A program made the translations under genes and the position numbers. 64,000 bases of DNA from assembly GCA_038531315.1 (NCBI GenBank), contig JBCBBT010000007.1, positions 8,778 to 72,777 on the forward strand, given 5' to 3'. Shown here one piece after another: positions 14,624-23,054 of the stretch. A model generated the notes under the pieces. It made no database searches and had not been told where the DNA came from. It saw only the letters and a program-made list of their open reading frames with translations. Within the stretch, counting starts at the first letter, position 1. Every line of letters starts with the position of its first letter. The DNA comes from JAJFFW01 sp038531315 (GTDB taxonomy: Bacteria > Pseudomonadota > Alphaproteobacteria > Caulobacterales > Parvularculaceae).

Positions 14624-16921
14624 ATGCCTTCCGATAATTCAACGCAGCCCTTCGGACCGCGCCATGGAGGCCATGGCGCGAGGGGAATTACCGTCTTGCT
14701 GCGCTTGATGCACGACGCGGTCGCGACCGAAGCCAGCGCTCAGGAACGGCTTGATCACTTGACGCGGGTAATCGCCGCCCATGTTGTGGCCGATGTTTGC
14801 TCGATTTACTTGCGTAGAAGCGACGACCGCCTTGAGCTCTACTCAACCGAAGGCTTGAAGCGCGACGCCGTCCATAAGACGCTGCTTGATTGGGGTGAAG
14901 GCCTTGTTGGCGCGGTTGCGAATTCGCAAGCGCCGATCGTCACGGATGACGCTCAGTCTGAAGCGGCTTTCAAGTTTTTTCCCGATATTGGGGAAGACCC
15001 GTTGAAGTCTTTTCTTGGCGTGCCGTTGATCCGCTCAGGCAAAGTGCTCGGCGTTCTCGTTGTTCAAAACAAGATCAAACGTCAATATACGGATGAAGAA
15101 ATTGAGGCCGTGCAGGCTGTCGCCACTTTGCTTGCAGAGATCACGGCTTCCGGTGAGCTTCTGGACAGAGCCGAAACCGAAGCCGTCGATGAGATGTTGC
15201 ACCGGCCGGAGCGACTTGAGGGGCTTGGCGTTGCGCCGGGCATCGGGGTCGGGCGGGCCGTGTTCCGTGAAGCGCCAGCGCCGAAGCATCGCGTGTTCTC
15301 GGCTAATGCTGCTGATGAGCGGGTCCGCCTTGAGGAAGGCCTTGCGCGCCTGCGCAGCTCTGTCGATGCGATGCTCGCCAAGGAAGGCCTGAGAGGCGAA
15401 AGCCTCGAAATTCTCGAGACCTACCGCATGTTCGCTTATGATCGGGGATGGAAAGAGCGCCTTGAGGCGGCTGTCTTTTCGGGCCTGACGGCGGAAGCCG
15501 CCGTTGAGCAAATACAAGCGGAAAATCGCACGCGCCTGACCCAGGCGCGCGATCCTTATTTGCGCGAGCGGCTCTTTGACCTTGATGATTTATCAAACCG
15601 ATTGATGCGCGCGCTTGCCGGTGAGGCGCTCGACGACGCGCGCGCTATTCCGGATGATTCGATCATCATTGCCCGGATCATGGGTCCCGCAGAATTGCTT
15701 GAATACGATCGTGAAAAACTACAGGGCGTTGTTCTGGTCGATGTTTCGGCCACCTCGCACGTGGCTATTGTGGCGCGCGCGCTCGATATTCCGGTAGTCA
15801 CCGGCATTCACGCCGTTCTTGATCAGGCCGAGGAAGACGATGCGATTGTTCTCGACGGTGAGACCGGCGTCTTGCATTTGCGCCCCACTGATGAGGTGGT
15901 GCGCAGCTATGTCGAAAAGCGTGATCTGCGGTCGGAACGCCAGGCCGCCTTTCGCAGCGAAGCCGATCTTCCCTCGGTGACGGTCGACGGCGTTTCTATT
16001 GAAATATTGATGAACGCCGGCCTTGCGCTCGACATGCCAAATCTCGACGCCACGGGCGCAGCCGGCATTGGGCTGTTCCGCACCGAGCTTCAGTTTCTGA
16101 TCGGGAGAAATCTGCCGCGGGTCAGCGAACAGGAGAAATTCTACGCGGAAATTCTTGATCGCGCCGGCGGCAAACCCGTTGTTTTTCGGACTGCCGATCT
16201 CGGCAGCGATAAATCAGCCGCCTATATGAAACGGCGCACTGAAGCCAATCCTGCGATGGGCTGGCGTGGTCTGCGGATGGCGATTGACCGTCCCGGTTAC
16301 CTGAGGCCGCAATTGCGCGCACTGATTGGCGCCGCGGCGGGGCGCGAGTTACAGATCATGTTCCCCATGGTGACGCTCGCAAGCGAAGTCGAAGCGGCGA
16401 AGGCGTTCCTTCAACAAGAGATCGCCTTCGCGGAAAACCGCGACAAGGAATTGCCGTCGTCGATTTCCATCGGCGTCATGATCGAGACGCCGGCATCCGC
16501 CTGGCGGATGCGCGAGATCGCCCGCGAGATCGATTTTCTATCTGTCGGCGGTAATGACCTTGCTCAGTTTTATTTCGCCGCCGACCGCGAGTCGGAACTG
16601 ACCCAGCGACGCTATGATCCGCTCGACTCCGGTTTCTTGAGCTTCCTCAAAATGCTGGTCGATAAAGCGCGCGAAGCCGGCAAGCCGTTATCCTATTGCG
16701 GCGAGCAGGCGGCCGATCCGATGATGGCGGCTGCGTTGATCGCAATCGGTGTTCGTCGCTTCTCAATTGTGGCGACCGCTGTCGGGCCTTTTCGCCGGAT
16801 GATCCGCTCTCTGGATCTCGGCGCACTAGAAAAATGGGTGCTGGAAGCCTTGAATGAGCCGGGAAGCATCCGCGGGCCGCTAGAGCAATGGTTGCGCCGC
16901 AGCAATATGCACGTCGGCTAA
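14624..16921 (+). CDS. ptsP: Phosphoenolpyruvate phosphotransferase EI-Ntr
   Basis: First enzyme of the nitrogen phosphotransferase chain, passing phosphate from PEP to the NPr protein. 765 residues: an N-terminal GAF domain (about 30-175, with WGEGLVGAVA and SFLGVPLI), the PEP-utiliser N domain (205-325), the phospho-histidine H379 in SATSHVAIVARALDIP, and the C-terminal PEP-binding barrel (470-760, with GIGLFRTE and PLSYCGEQAADP). The GAF plus EI layout separates PtsP from sugar EI. It follows lysC by 43 bases and is probably cotranscribed. Confidence 0.96.
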   Translation: MPSDNSTQPFGPRHGGHGARGITVLLRLMHDAVATEASAQERLDHLTRVIAAHVVADVCSIYLRRSDDRLELYSTEGLKRDAVHKTLLDWGEGLVGAVANSQAPIVTDDAQSEAAFKFFPDIGEDPLKSFLGVPLIRSGKVLGVLVVQNKIKRQYTDEEIEAVQAVATLLAEITASGELLDRAETEAVDEMLHRPERLEGLGVAPGIGVGRAVFREAPAPKHRVFSANAADERVRLEEGLARLRSSVDAMLAKEGLRGESLEILETYRMFAYDRGWKERLEAAVFSGLTAEAAVEQIQAENRTRLTQARDPYLRERLFDLDDLSNRLMRALAGEALDDARAIPDDSIIIARIMGPAELLEYDREKLQGVVLVDVSATSHVAIVARALDIPVVTGIHAVLDQAEEDDAIVLDGETGVLHLRPTDEVVRSYVEKRDLRSERQAAFRSEADLPSVTVDGVSIEILMNAGLALDMPNLDATGAAGIGLFRTELQFLIGRNLPRVSEQEKFYAEILDRAGGKPVVFRTADLGSDKSAAYMKRRTEANPAMGWRGLRMAIDRPGYLRPQLRALIGAAAGRELQIMFPMVTLASEVEAAKAFLQQEIAFAENRDKELPSSISIGVMIETPASAWRMREIAREIDFLSVGGNDLAQFYFAADRESELTQRRYDPLDSGFLSFLKMLVDKAREAGKPLSYCGEQAADPMMAAALIAIGVRRFSIVATAVGPFRRMIRSLDLGALEKWVLEALNEPGSIRGPLEQWLRRSNMHVG

Positions 16922-17078
16922 GGGCTTGAATTTCAAATAAATGCGGAATTTCGCCGATCGATGAATCGTTAAATAAGCGAATTTTTATCGTTTTCGGGGA
17001 AATCTGCAGGCGTCGAAGGTGTGTTCAAGCGCCGGTGCGTGGTCTACGATTTCGACAGTTTTGAGTAAGTTGGGCGAC

Positions 17079-17954
17079 ATGGCTTCTGCAAACGACGGAT
17101 CGGCGAAAATCTACGAGCTTAGCGACGCGCGCATGAGGATGCGCGAAGGCGGGTTTAGCGACGCCGATCTTGAGAATTTCGAGACGGCGGGCGCATTCTT
17201 GAAGACGATCCGCGAACAGGCCGGCGTCTCGCTGCAGGAAATCGCCGAGCGGACGCATATTCGCGAAAACTATCTCGTCGCTCTTGAAGACAATAACCAG
17301 TCGGCCATGCCCAGCCGTCCGTTTGCGATCGGATTTGTCAAAGCCTACGCCGAGACGATGGGGCTTGAACCGGACGCTATCGTGAAGCGGTTCAAACGCG
17401 ACCAGGGTTTCGAAACCGCGCTGGAGGAGCAGGAAGACCAACCTGCGCAAGCGGCGATTGCGCTCGATCAGGCTGTCGGGCCACCCGTTGAGCGACGCGA
17501 TATGTCGTTGCCGGGTGTTATTGGCGTTATTGCTTTCATCCTGTGGTGCGCCTGGCAGATCACCCGGCCGGGCGATGTCTCAACACCGTTCCGGCTTGAC
17601 GGCCTGCCGACCAATGAAGTCGCGGAACGCGTTTCGGAAGAGCCTGCGCCCGGATTGCCGCCTGCTGAAGAGCCGGTATTTGTAGAGGCGCGCCTGATTG
17701 AGCGTATTGAACCCGTTTATCCGCGCAGCTGCGAGGCTGGAGCCGCAGCGGTTGAAACCGTTGAGATCGGCTACACGGTGACCGCGGAAGGCGGCGTCGC
17801 GGGAGAGCGCATTATCTCATCCACGAACACATGCTTCGACCGCGCCTCGCGCAATGCTGTCCGGCGCTGGCGATTTGACCCTCGCACCGTCGACGGGGCG
17901 CCGCGGCCGGCCTATGAGCAAAAGACTTCGCTGCGGTTCGTCAAACCCCAGTAA
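17079..17954 (+). CDS. RodZ-like HTH membrane protein with TonB-type C-terminal domain
   Basis: 291 residues from the ATG at 17079 (weak ribosome binding site; the frame opens at 17019). Residues 37-105 form a RodZ-type HTH_25 domain (LKTIREQAGVSLQEIAERTHI, then RPFAIGFVKAYAETMGL). A single membrane helix sits at 143-161 and a Pro/Glu-rich periplasmic linker at 180-203. Residues 205-290 match a TonB C-terminal domain (EPVYPRSCEAGAAAVETVEI, then SRNAVRRWRFDP). Usual RodZ proteins end in DUF4115 instead. The place before ispG is the usual position of the RodZ-like gene in this class. The combination suggests a cytoskeleton-envelope coupling protein with an altered periplasmic part; function inferred. 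Confidence 0.8.
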   Translation: MASANDGSAKIYELSDARMRMREGGFSDADLENFETAGAFLKTIREQAGVSLQEIAERTHIRENYLVALEDNNQSAMPSRPFAIGFVKAYAETMGLEPDAIVKRFKRDQGFETALEEQEDQPAQAAIALDQAVGPPVERRDMSLPGVIGVIAFILWCAWQITRPGDVSTPFRLDGLPTNEVAERVSEEPAPGLPPAEEPVFVEARLIERIEPVYPRSCEAGAAAVETVEIGYTVTAEGGVAGERIISSTNTCFDRASRNAVRRWRFDPRTVDGAPRPAYEQKTSLRFVKPQ

Positions 17955-18041
17955 CCTGGCCCTGCCTTCAGAGCGTGGGCTTGACTTCCGGGCCGTTGCG
18001 GTCGAGGTCAACTTTTGTATTTCTGAAGTGGAGCGAGTTTC

Positions 18042-19172
18042 ATGTCCGTTCGGCCCTGGCGCGACATTGATCGGCGGAAATCCCGTCAAATTATGGTCGG
18101 CGATGTGCCGGTTGGCGGTGATGCGCCAATCGCCGTCCAGTCTATGACCAACACATTGACGAGCGACGCCCAGGCGACAATCCGGCAGATCAATGAGATC
18201 GCCGAAGCGGGCGCTGATATCGTTCGTGTTTCATGCCCGGACACGGCTTCGACGGCGGCGCTGAAAGAGATCACCAAAAATTCGCCAGTCCCCATCGTCG
18301 CGGATATTCACTTCCACTATAAGCGCGGCATTGAAGCCGCCGAAGCCGGTGCTGCGTGCCTGCGCATCAATCCCGGCAATATCGGCTCTGAAGATCGCGT
18401 GCGCGAAGTCATCAAGGCTGCAAAAGACCATGGCTGTTCGATGCGCATCGGCGTCAATGGCGGGTCCCTTGAAAAGGACCTTCTCGAAAAGTACGGAGAG
18501 CCCTGTCCGGAAGCGATGGTCGAAAGCGCTCTTGATCACGCTAAAATTCTTCAGGACAATGACTTTCACGAGTTCAAAATATCAGTAAAAGCTTCCGATG
18601 TTTTTCTGACTGTCGCGGCTTATCACGCCCTAGCCGACGCAATTGACTGTCCGCTTCATCTCGGCGTCACCGAAGCGGGCGGCCTGAAAATCGGCTCAAT
18701 CAAATCGGCGATTGGTCTTGGTTCATTGTTATGGGCCGGGATCGGCGACACCATTCGCGTTTCTCTTTCCGCTGATCCGGTTGAAGAAATCAAAGCCGGC
18801 TTCGATATTTTGAAGTCGCTGAACCTTCGACATCGCGGCGTCAACGTCATCTCGTGTCCGTCCTGTGCGCGGCAGGGTTTCAACGTGATCGAGACCGTTG
18901 AAACGCTCGAGCAGCGCCTTGCCCATATCACGACGCCCATGACCTTGTCGGTCATCGGCTGCGTCGTTAACGGGCCAGGTGAAGCCCGCGAAACCGATAT
19001 CGGCTTTACCGGCGGCGGCGCGGGTAAAGAACATGGCATGATCTACCTCAATGGCGAGGTCGATCACCGCATTGATAATGACGAGCTCGTCGATCATCTG
19101 GTCGATCTGGTGGAAAAACGCGCCGAGGAGATCCAGGCGCGCGAAGCCGCAGAGGCTGTCGCCGCAGAATAG
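18042..19172 (+). CDS. ispG: 4-hydroxy-3-methylbut-2-en-1-yl diphosphate synthase
   Basis: Iron-sulphur enzyme of the MEP isoprenoid pathway, converting MEcPP to HMBPP. 376 residues, starting MSVRPWRDIDRRKSRQIMVG. The TIM-barrel part contains SMTNTLTSD and ADIHFHYK; the 4Fe-4S ligands are in SCPSCARQGF and the CVVNGPGEA block near the C-terminus, which is complete. Downstream of the RodZ-like gene by 87 bases and upstream of prfA. Confidence 0.97.
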   Translation: MSVRPWRDIDRRKSRQIMVGDVPVGGDAPIAVQSMTNTLTSDAQATIRQINEIAEAGADIVRVSCPDTASTAALKEITKNSPVPIVADIHFHYKRGIEAAEAGAACLRINPGNIGSEDRVREVIKAAKDHGCSMRIGVNGGSLEKDLLEKYGEPCPEAMVESALDHAKILQDNDFHEFKISVKASDVFLTVAAYHALADAIDCPLHLGVTEAGGLKIGSIKSAIGLGSLLWAGIGDTIRVSLSADPVEEIKAGFDILKSLNLRHRGVNVISCPSCARQGFNVIETVETLEQRLAHITTPMTLSVIGCVVNGPGEARETDIGFTGGGAGKEHGMIYLNGEVDHRIDNDELVDHLVDLVEKRAEEIQAREAAEAVAAE

Positions 19173-19239
19173 CGCTGATTACGGGATCATACGCGCGGAC
19201 GAATTCGCTTTCGCGCGTATTCTCATTAAGGCCGGGTGA

Positions 19240-20319
19240 ATGATTCCTCAGGAAAAACTTGATGCGCTGATCGCGAGATTCGACGCGGTGGAAACCGCCA
19301 TGTCGACTGCGACGGACAGTGAGGAAATCATCAAGCTCTCAAAAGAGCACGGTGAACTCAAGCCGGTTGTTGAAAAGGCCAAGGCTTTATCTGAGGCGCG
19401 ACAACAGATTGGCGACCTTGAGGAGCTGTCGAATAGCGACGACGCAGAAATGGCCGAGCTTGCGGCGTCCGAACTCGCCGGCCTGACCGACACAATTCCC
19501 GCATTGGAGCAGGAACTACAGCTGCTTCTTCTGCCTAAGGATAAAGCGGACGATTCCAGTATCATACTTGAGGTGCGGGCTGGAACCGGCGGTGATGAGG
19601 CTGCGCTGTTTGCCGGGGATCTCTTTCGGATGTATCAACGCTTCGCTCAACTGAACGGGTGGAAGGTTGAAGTCCTCTCGCAATCGGAGGCCGAAGTCGG
19701 CGGCTTTAAAGAGATACAGGCAAATGTTTCTGGCGATGGCGTTTTTGCGCGAATGAAATTTGAAAGCGGCGTTCATCGTGTGCAGCGGGTTCCGGAAACG
19801 GAAACCCAAGGCCGCGTTCATACCTCGGCCGCCACGGTTGCGGTGCTCCCGGAACCGGAAGAAGTTGATATTGAAATCAGTGAGTCTGATCTGCGCGTCG
19901 ATGTCTTTCGCGCTTCAGGGCCGGGCGGTCAATCGGTGAATACGACAGACTCAGCCGTCAGGATAACGCACTTGCCAACCGGGATTGTCGTCAGCCAGCA
20001 AGACGAAAAATCCCAACACAAAAACCGCGCCAAGGCGATGAAAGTCCTCCGTGCACGGCTCTACGAGGCGGAGCGCGCGCGCGCTGATGCGGAACGTGCT
20101 GAGGCGCGCAAGGGCATGGTAGGCTCGGGCGATCGTTCGGAGCGTATACGCACGTATAATTTCCCCCAGAGCCGGGTCTCCGATCACCGCATAAATCTGA
20201 CGCTTTACAAGCTTGATGAGATTATTGCGGGCGACGGCCTTGGCGAAGTCGTGGAGGCTTTGGCGACGCAGGATCGCGCCGATCGTCTCGCGGCGATGCA
20301 ATCGGATACAAGCGCCTGA
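19240..20319 (+). CDS. prfA: Peptide chain release factor 1
   Basis: Class I release factor reading UAA and UAG. 359 residues. The catalytic GGQ is within FRASGPGGQSVNTTDSAV at about residue 230. The codon-recognition loop follows the usual RF1 pattern and the N-terminal coiled coil is full length. It sits between ispG and prmC, whose product methylates the Gln of this GGQ, so the pair is functionally linked. Confidence 0.97.
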   Translation: MIPQEKLDALIARFDAVETAMSTATDSEEIIKLSKEHGELKPVVEKAKALSEARQQIGDLEELSNSDDAEMAELAASELAGLTDTIPALEQELQLLLLPKDKADDSSIILEVRAGTGGDEAALFAGDLFRMYQRFAQLNGWKVEVLSQSEAEVGGFKEIQANVSGDGVFARMKFESGVHRVQRVPETETQGRVHTSAATVAVLPEPEEVDIEISESDLRVDVFRASGPGGQSVNTTDSAVRITHLPTGIVVSQQDEKSQHKNRAKAMKVLRARLYEAERARADAERAEARKGMVGSGDRSERIRTYNFPQSRVSDHRINLTLYKLDEIIAGDGLGEVVEALATQDRADRLAAMQSDTSA

Positions 20320-20337
20320 CCAGCGTGCGACAACGCC

Positions 20338-21198
20338 ATGAAACACCGTGCGGGCGATAACCTCGAAACTGTTTTAAGGCGCGCCGCGGCAAGACTTTCA
20401 AACTCGGCAACGCCGCAACTTGATGTCCGTCTTATCGCGCGCAGGGTATTAGATCTCGATGACGCCGGATTGATCGTAGAAGGTCGGCGTGAAGTATCAC
20501 GCGATAAGATTAAGACGATAGAAAAGTACGTTGATCGCCGTGCGGCCGGCGAGCCCATGGCTTACATTCTCGGTGAAAAAGAGTTTTATGGATTATCGTT
20601 CGCCGTGCGCGCGCCGGTTTTATGCCCGCGGCCGGATACAGAAACGGTGATTGAGGCGGCGCAACAGATTTTCGCCTCCGCGCCGCCAACGTCGATCCTT
20701 GATCTTGGCGCCGGCTCCGGTTGCCTCTTGATTTCTCTGTTGTCGATTTTTCCGGATGCTGTCGGCATCGGCGTCGATAAGGCGCCGCACGCCGCATCTC
20801 TGGCGCGCGAGAACCTGCAACGGCACAGCCTTCTGGCGCGTGGATCGATCCTGTGCGGTGACTGGATGGAAGCGCTTCGCGGGTCTTTCGATTTGATCGT
20901 TTCAAATCCGCCTTACATCGCCGACGGCGACAGTACGGCGCTGCCGCCGGATATAATCGGTTATGAAGACCCGGCGGCGCTGTTCGCAGGCGCTTGCGGT
21001 CTTCAGGCCTATGAGGCGATTGCTGAAGGTGTCGCCGACTATCTTTCGCCGGGCGGGGTTGTCATTCTTGAGATCGGCGAGGGGCAGAAATCAGCCGTCG
21101 AAGCCATCGCGGCGCGCATCGGCGCATTGCAGGTCGCCGGCGCCCACAAGGATCTCGCGGGCCGCGATCGCGCGGTCGTTTTTCGGCGCCTTCCGTGA
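20338..21198 (+). CDS. prmC: Release-factor glutamine methyltransferase
   Basis: N5-glutamine methyltransferase that modifies the GGQ of release factors. 286 residues. SAM-binding LDLGAGSGCLLISLL lies near 122-136 and the catalytic NPPY in IVSNPPYIAD near 184. An N-terminal helical domain (ARLSNSATPQLDVRLIAR) has the usual PrmC pattern with GEPMAYILGEKEFYG. It starts 18 bases after prfA. A 280-base spacer with strong secondary structure follows. Confidence 0.95.
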   Translation: MKHRAGDNLETVLRRAAARLSNSATPQLDVRLIARRVLDLDDAGLIVEGRREVSRDKIKTIEKYVDRRAAGEPMAYILGEKEFYGLSFAVRAPVLCPRPDTETVIEAAQQIFASAPPTSILDLGAGSGCLLISLLSIFPDAVGIGVDKAPHAASLARENLQRHSLLARGSILCGDWMEALRGSFDLIVSNPPYIADGDSTALPPDIIGYEDPAALFAGACGLQAYEAIAEGVADYLSPGGVVILEIGEGQKSAVEAIAARIGALQVAGAHKDLAGRDRAVVFRRLP

Positions 21199-21262
21199 CG
21201 GGACGCCGTTAAAAAAAAGCATTGAAATCGAACCCTAAACCGGTATTGTAAAGAAGAACGAA

Positions 21263-21373
21263 GTACAGCCTCTGGCGTTATTGCGCTGTACCGTTCGAAA
21301 GATCATCTAGGATTAAAGCAACGACGTGGGTCCTGCCCGCGAGATGATGAAAGAAAGTTAACGATCCTAGGAT
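21263..21373 (+). ncRNA. Candidate structured RNA or leader before the DUF4167 gene
   Basis: The 280-base spacer 21199-21478 contains several stems. Hairpin 1 is GTACAGC (21263-21269) with GCTGTAC (21285-21291). Hairpin 2 pairs ATCATCT (21302-21308) with AGATGAT (21342-21348) around an inner stem CGTGGG/CCCGCG with loop TCCTG. The palindrome ATCCTAGGAT is at 21364-21373, and its ATCCTAG half could instead pair with CTAGGAT at 21307-21313, which would disrupt hairpin 2. It resembles no riboswitch class I know. It may be a 5' leader, a small RNA, or merely promoter DNA; the + strand is assumed from the neighbouring genes. Confidence 0.35.
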
Positions 21374-21478
21374 TGCTAGAAATCGAAATGCGAAACGCTC
21401 ACGGGTTTTGCAGGTTTTCCGAGCGCGCCGGTTTCGGAGAAAGATCTTTGCAAGCGTTTAGGATGAGGTTGGTCGGGG

Positions 21479-22066
21479 ATGAACAAACCAAACAGCGGCA
21501 ACAGACAAGGCAATTCAATGAAGCGCGGTCGTAATCAGCGCCGTCGTCAAGGCGGCCAAAATCCGAACAGAGCGCTGGACTCCAATGGTCCCGATGTTCG
21601 AATTCGCGGCACAGCGAATCAGATCTACGACAAATATCAGGCGCTTGCCCGGGACGCGTCTTCATCAGGCGATCGCGTGAAGGCTGAAAACTATCTTCAG
21701 CATGCCGAGCACTATTTCCGGCTGATCAAGTCAATGCAGCCGGCCGCCCAACCAACGCAGCCGCAATCTTCGGTCGATGCTGATGGCGATCAACCGCAAA
21801 TCGAGGATGAAAAAACTTCGAAGCGCCGCACCAGCGAGGGCGCGGATGCAGACGACGCGCCCGCCAAAGACGAGAGTGACGCCGGCGATAGCGACGCGAA
21901 ACCGCGCGGGCGTTCGCGCAATGCGCGAGAGAAGGACGCTGAAGCAGAAGGCGGTCAGGACGGAGACGACAGCGAGAAAAAGCCGCGCCGGAAACGCGCC
22001 CGCCGCACGCCTCAAGCCGGCGCTGAGGAAACGGACGAGACGACAGACAAAGTCGCCGCTTCCTGA
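21479..22066 (+). CDS. DUF4167 domain-containing protein
   Basis: 195-residue alphaproteobacterial protein. The DUF4167 core is residues 12-85: basic RGRNQRRRQGGQNPNRALDS, then GTANQIYDKYQALARDA and AENYLQHAEHYFRLI. The remaining 110 residues are low-complexity, mixing acidic and Arg/Lys-rich stretches, and are likely disordered. An RNA-binding role is plausible because of the basic ends, but the family has no settled function. The gene follows prmC and precedes clpB in many alphaproteobacteria, as here. An alternative start is ATG 21518. Confidence 0.85.
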   Translation: MNKPNSGNRQGNSMKRGRNQRRRQGGQNPNRALDSNGPDVRIRGTANQIYDKYQALARDASSSGDRVKAENYLQHAEHYFRLIKSMQPAAQPTQPQSSVDADGDQPQIEDEKTSKRRTSEGADADDAPAKDESDAGDSDAKPRGRSRNAREKDAEAEGGQDGDDSEKKPRRKRARRTPQAGAEETDETTDKVAAS

Positions 22067-22087
22067 TCGACACTTCGGAGGCGCCTT

Positions 22088-22870
22088 ATTTCCTCGCTTT
22101 TCAATCTTGACGGCAAAACGGCTATTGTGACCGGCGCCTCTCGGGGGATCGGCGAAGCGATCGCCCGACGCCTCTGCGAGCATGGCGCCAATGTCGTTCT
22201 TTCAAGCCGCAATGAAGATGCTTGTCAAAAAATTGCCGACGACATCAACGACGTGGAGAATCGTCAAGCGGCGCGCGCGACGGCCTGCAATATCTCGAGA
22301 AAGTCCGATTTAGAAGATCTTGTCGCTTTTGCGAATGACGCATTTGGCGCAATCGATATCGTCGTGGCGAACGCTGCGGTGAACCCTTACTTCGGCGCAT
22401 CTTCGGGCATCAGTGAGGAACAGTTCGACAAGATCATTACCTGTAATTTGAAAGCGCCGCACTGGCTCGCTCATATGGTGCTGCCGCAGATGGTCGAAAA
22501 ACGCAGCGGTTCCATCATCATCATTTCATCAATCGGCGGTTATATCGGCAGCGCCGACTTGGGCGCATACGGAATATCGAAAGCAGCTGATTTGCAGCTG
22601 GCGCGCAATCTCGCTGTTGAGTACGGCCCGCACAACATAAGGGCTAATTGCATCTGTCCGGGCATCGTGAAAACCTATTTTGCTGAAGCGCTCTGGAAAG
22701 ACCCGAAGATTGAAAAGATGGTCTCCGGAAAACTGCCATTGAGGCGGTTCGGCGAACCGGACGATATCGCTGGCGCGGCTGTATTTCTCGCGTCTCCCGC
22801 CGGCGCCTGGATGAGCGGTCAGTCGGTTATTATCGACGGCGGTGCGCTCGTCAGCGCCAGCGTCCTTTAA
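22088..22870 (+). CDS. SDR-family oxidoreductase with apparent ATT start codon
   Basis: Short-chain dehydrogenase of 260 residues with a Rossmann fold. The NAD(P)-binding TGASRGIG is at 16-22, the NAA motif at 95-97, and S148, Y161 and K165 make the catalytic set (YGISK). The substrate is unknown. The normal family opening MSSLFNLDGKTAIVTG is read only if translation starts at ATT 22088. There is no ATG, GTG or TTG between the in-frame TGA at 22064 and the GTG at 22127, and that GTG would cut off the first beta strand. A GGAGG at 22077-22081 sits six bases before the ATT. Confidence 0.85.
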   Translation: MSSLFNLDGKTAIVTGASRGIGEAIARRLCEHGANVVLSSRNEDACQKIADDINDVENRQAARATACNISRKSDLEDLVAFANDAFGAIDIVVANAAVNPYFGASSGISEEQFDKIITCNLKAPHWLAHMVLPQMVEKRSGSIIIISSIGGYIGSADLGAYGISKAADLQLARNLAVEYGPHNIRANCICPGIVKTYFAEALWKDPKIEKMVSGKLPLRRFGEPDDIAGAAVFLASPAGAWMSGQSVIIDGGALVSASVL

Positions 22871-22962
22871 GAATTGTTCGCAACTTTAGCCCCCTAGTTT
22901 CGCGGTTCAGAAGATTTCGCCAATGCCCGTCCCCGGGGACGACGTGTTGTCGGTTAACGCGT

Positions 22963-22990
22963 CTTGCGTCGTCCGAAATGTTTCCCATTT
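22963..22990 (+). promoter_or_regulatory. Sigma-32-type heat-shock promoter of clpB
   Basis: CTTGCGT at 22963-22969 and CCCATTT at 22984-22990, separated by 14 bases, match the RpoH pattern CTTGAAA-N(11-16)-CCCATnT well. The predicted start of transcription is about 55-60 bases before the clpB ATG at 23055. A perfect palindrome of 14 bases with core CCCCGGGG lies just upstream at 22928-22941 and may be the terminator or operator at the end of the SDR transcript. Confidence 0.65.
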
Positions 22991-23054
22991 AGCTTATAGA
23001 AAGCGTTGCCGACTGCGGGACGCTTGAAACCGTTTGACGCTTTGAAAGGTCGAC

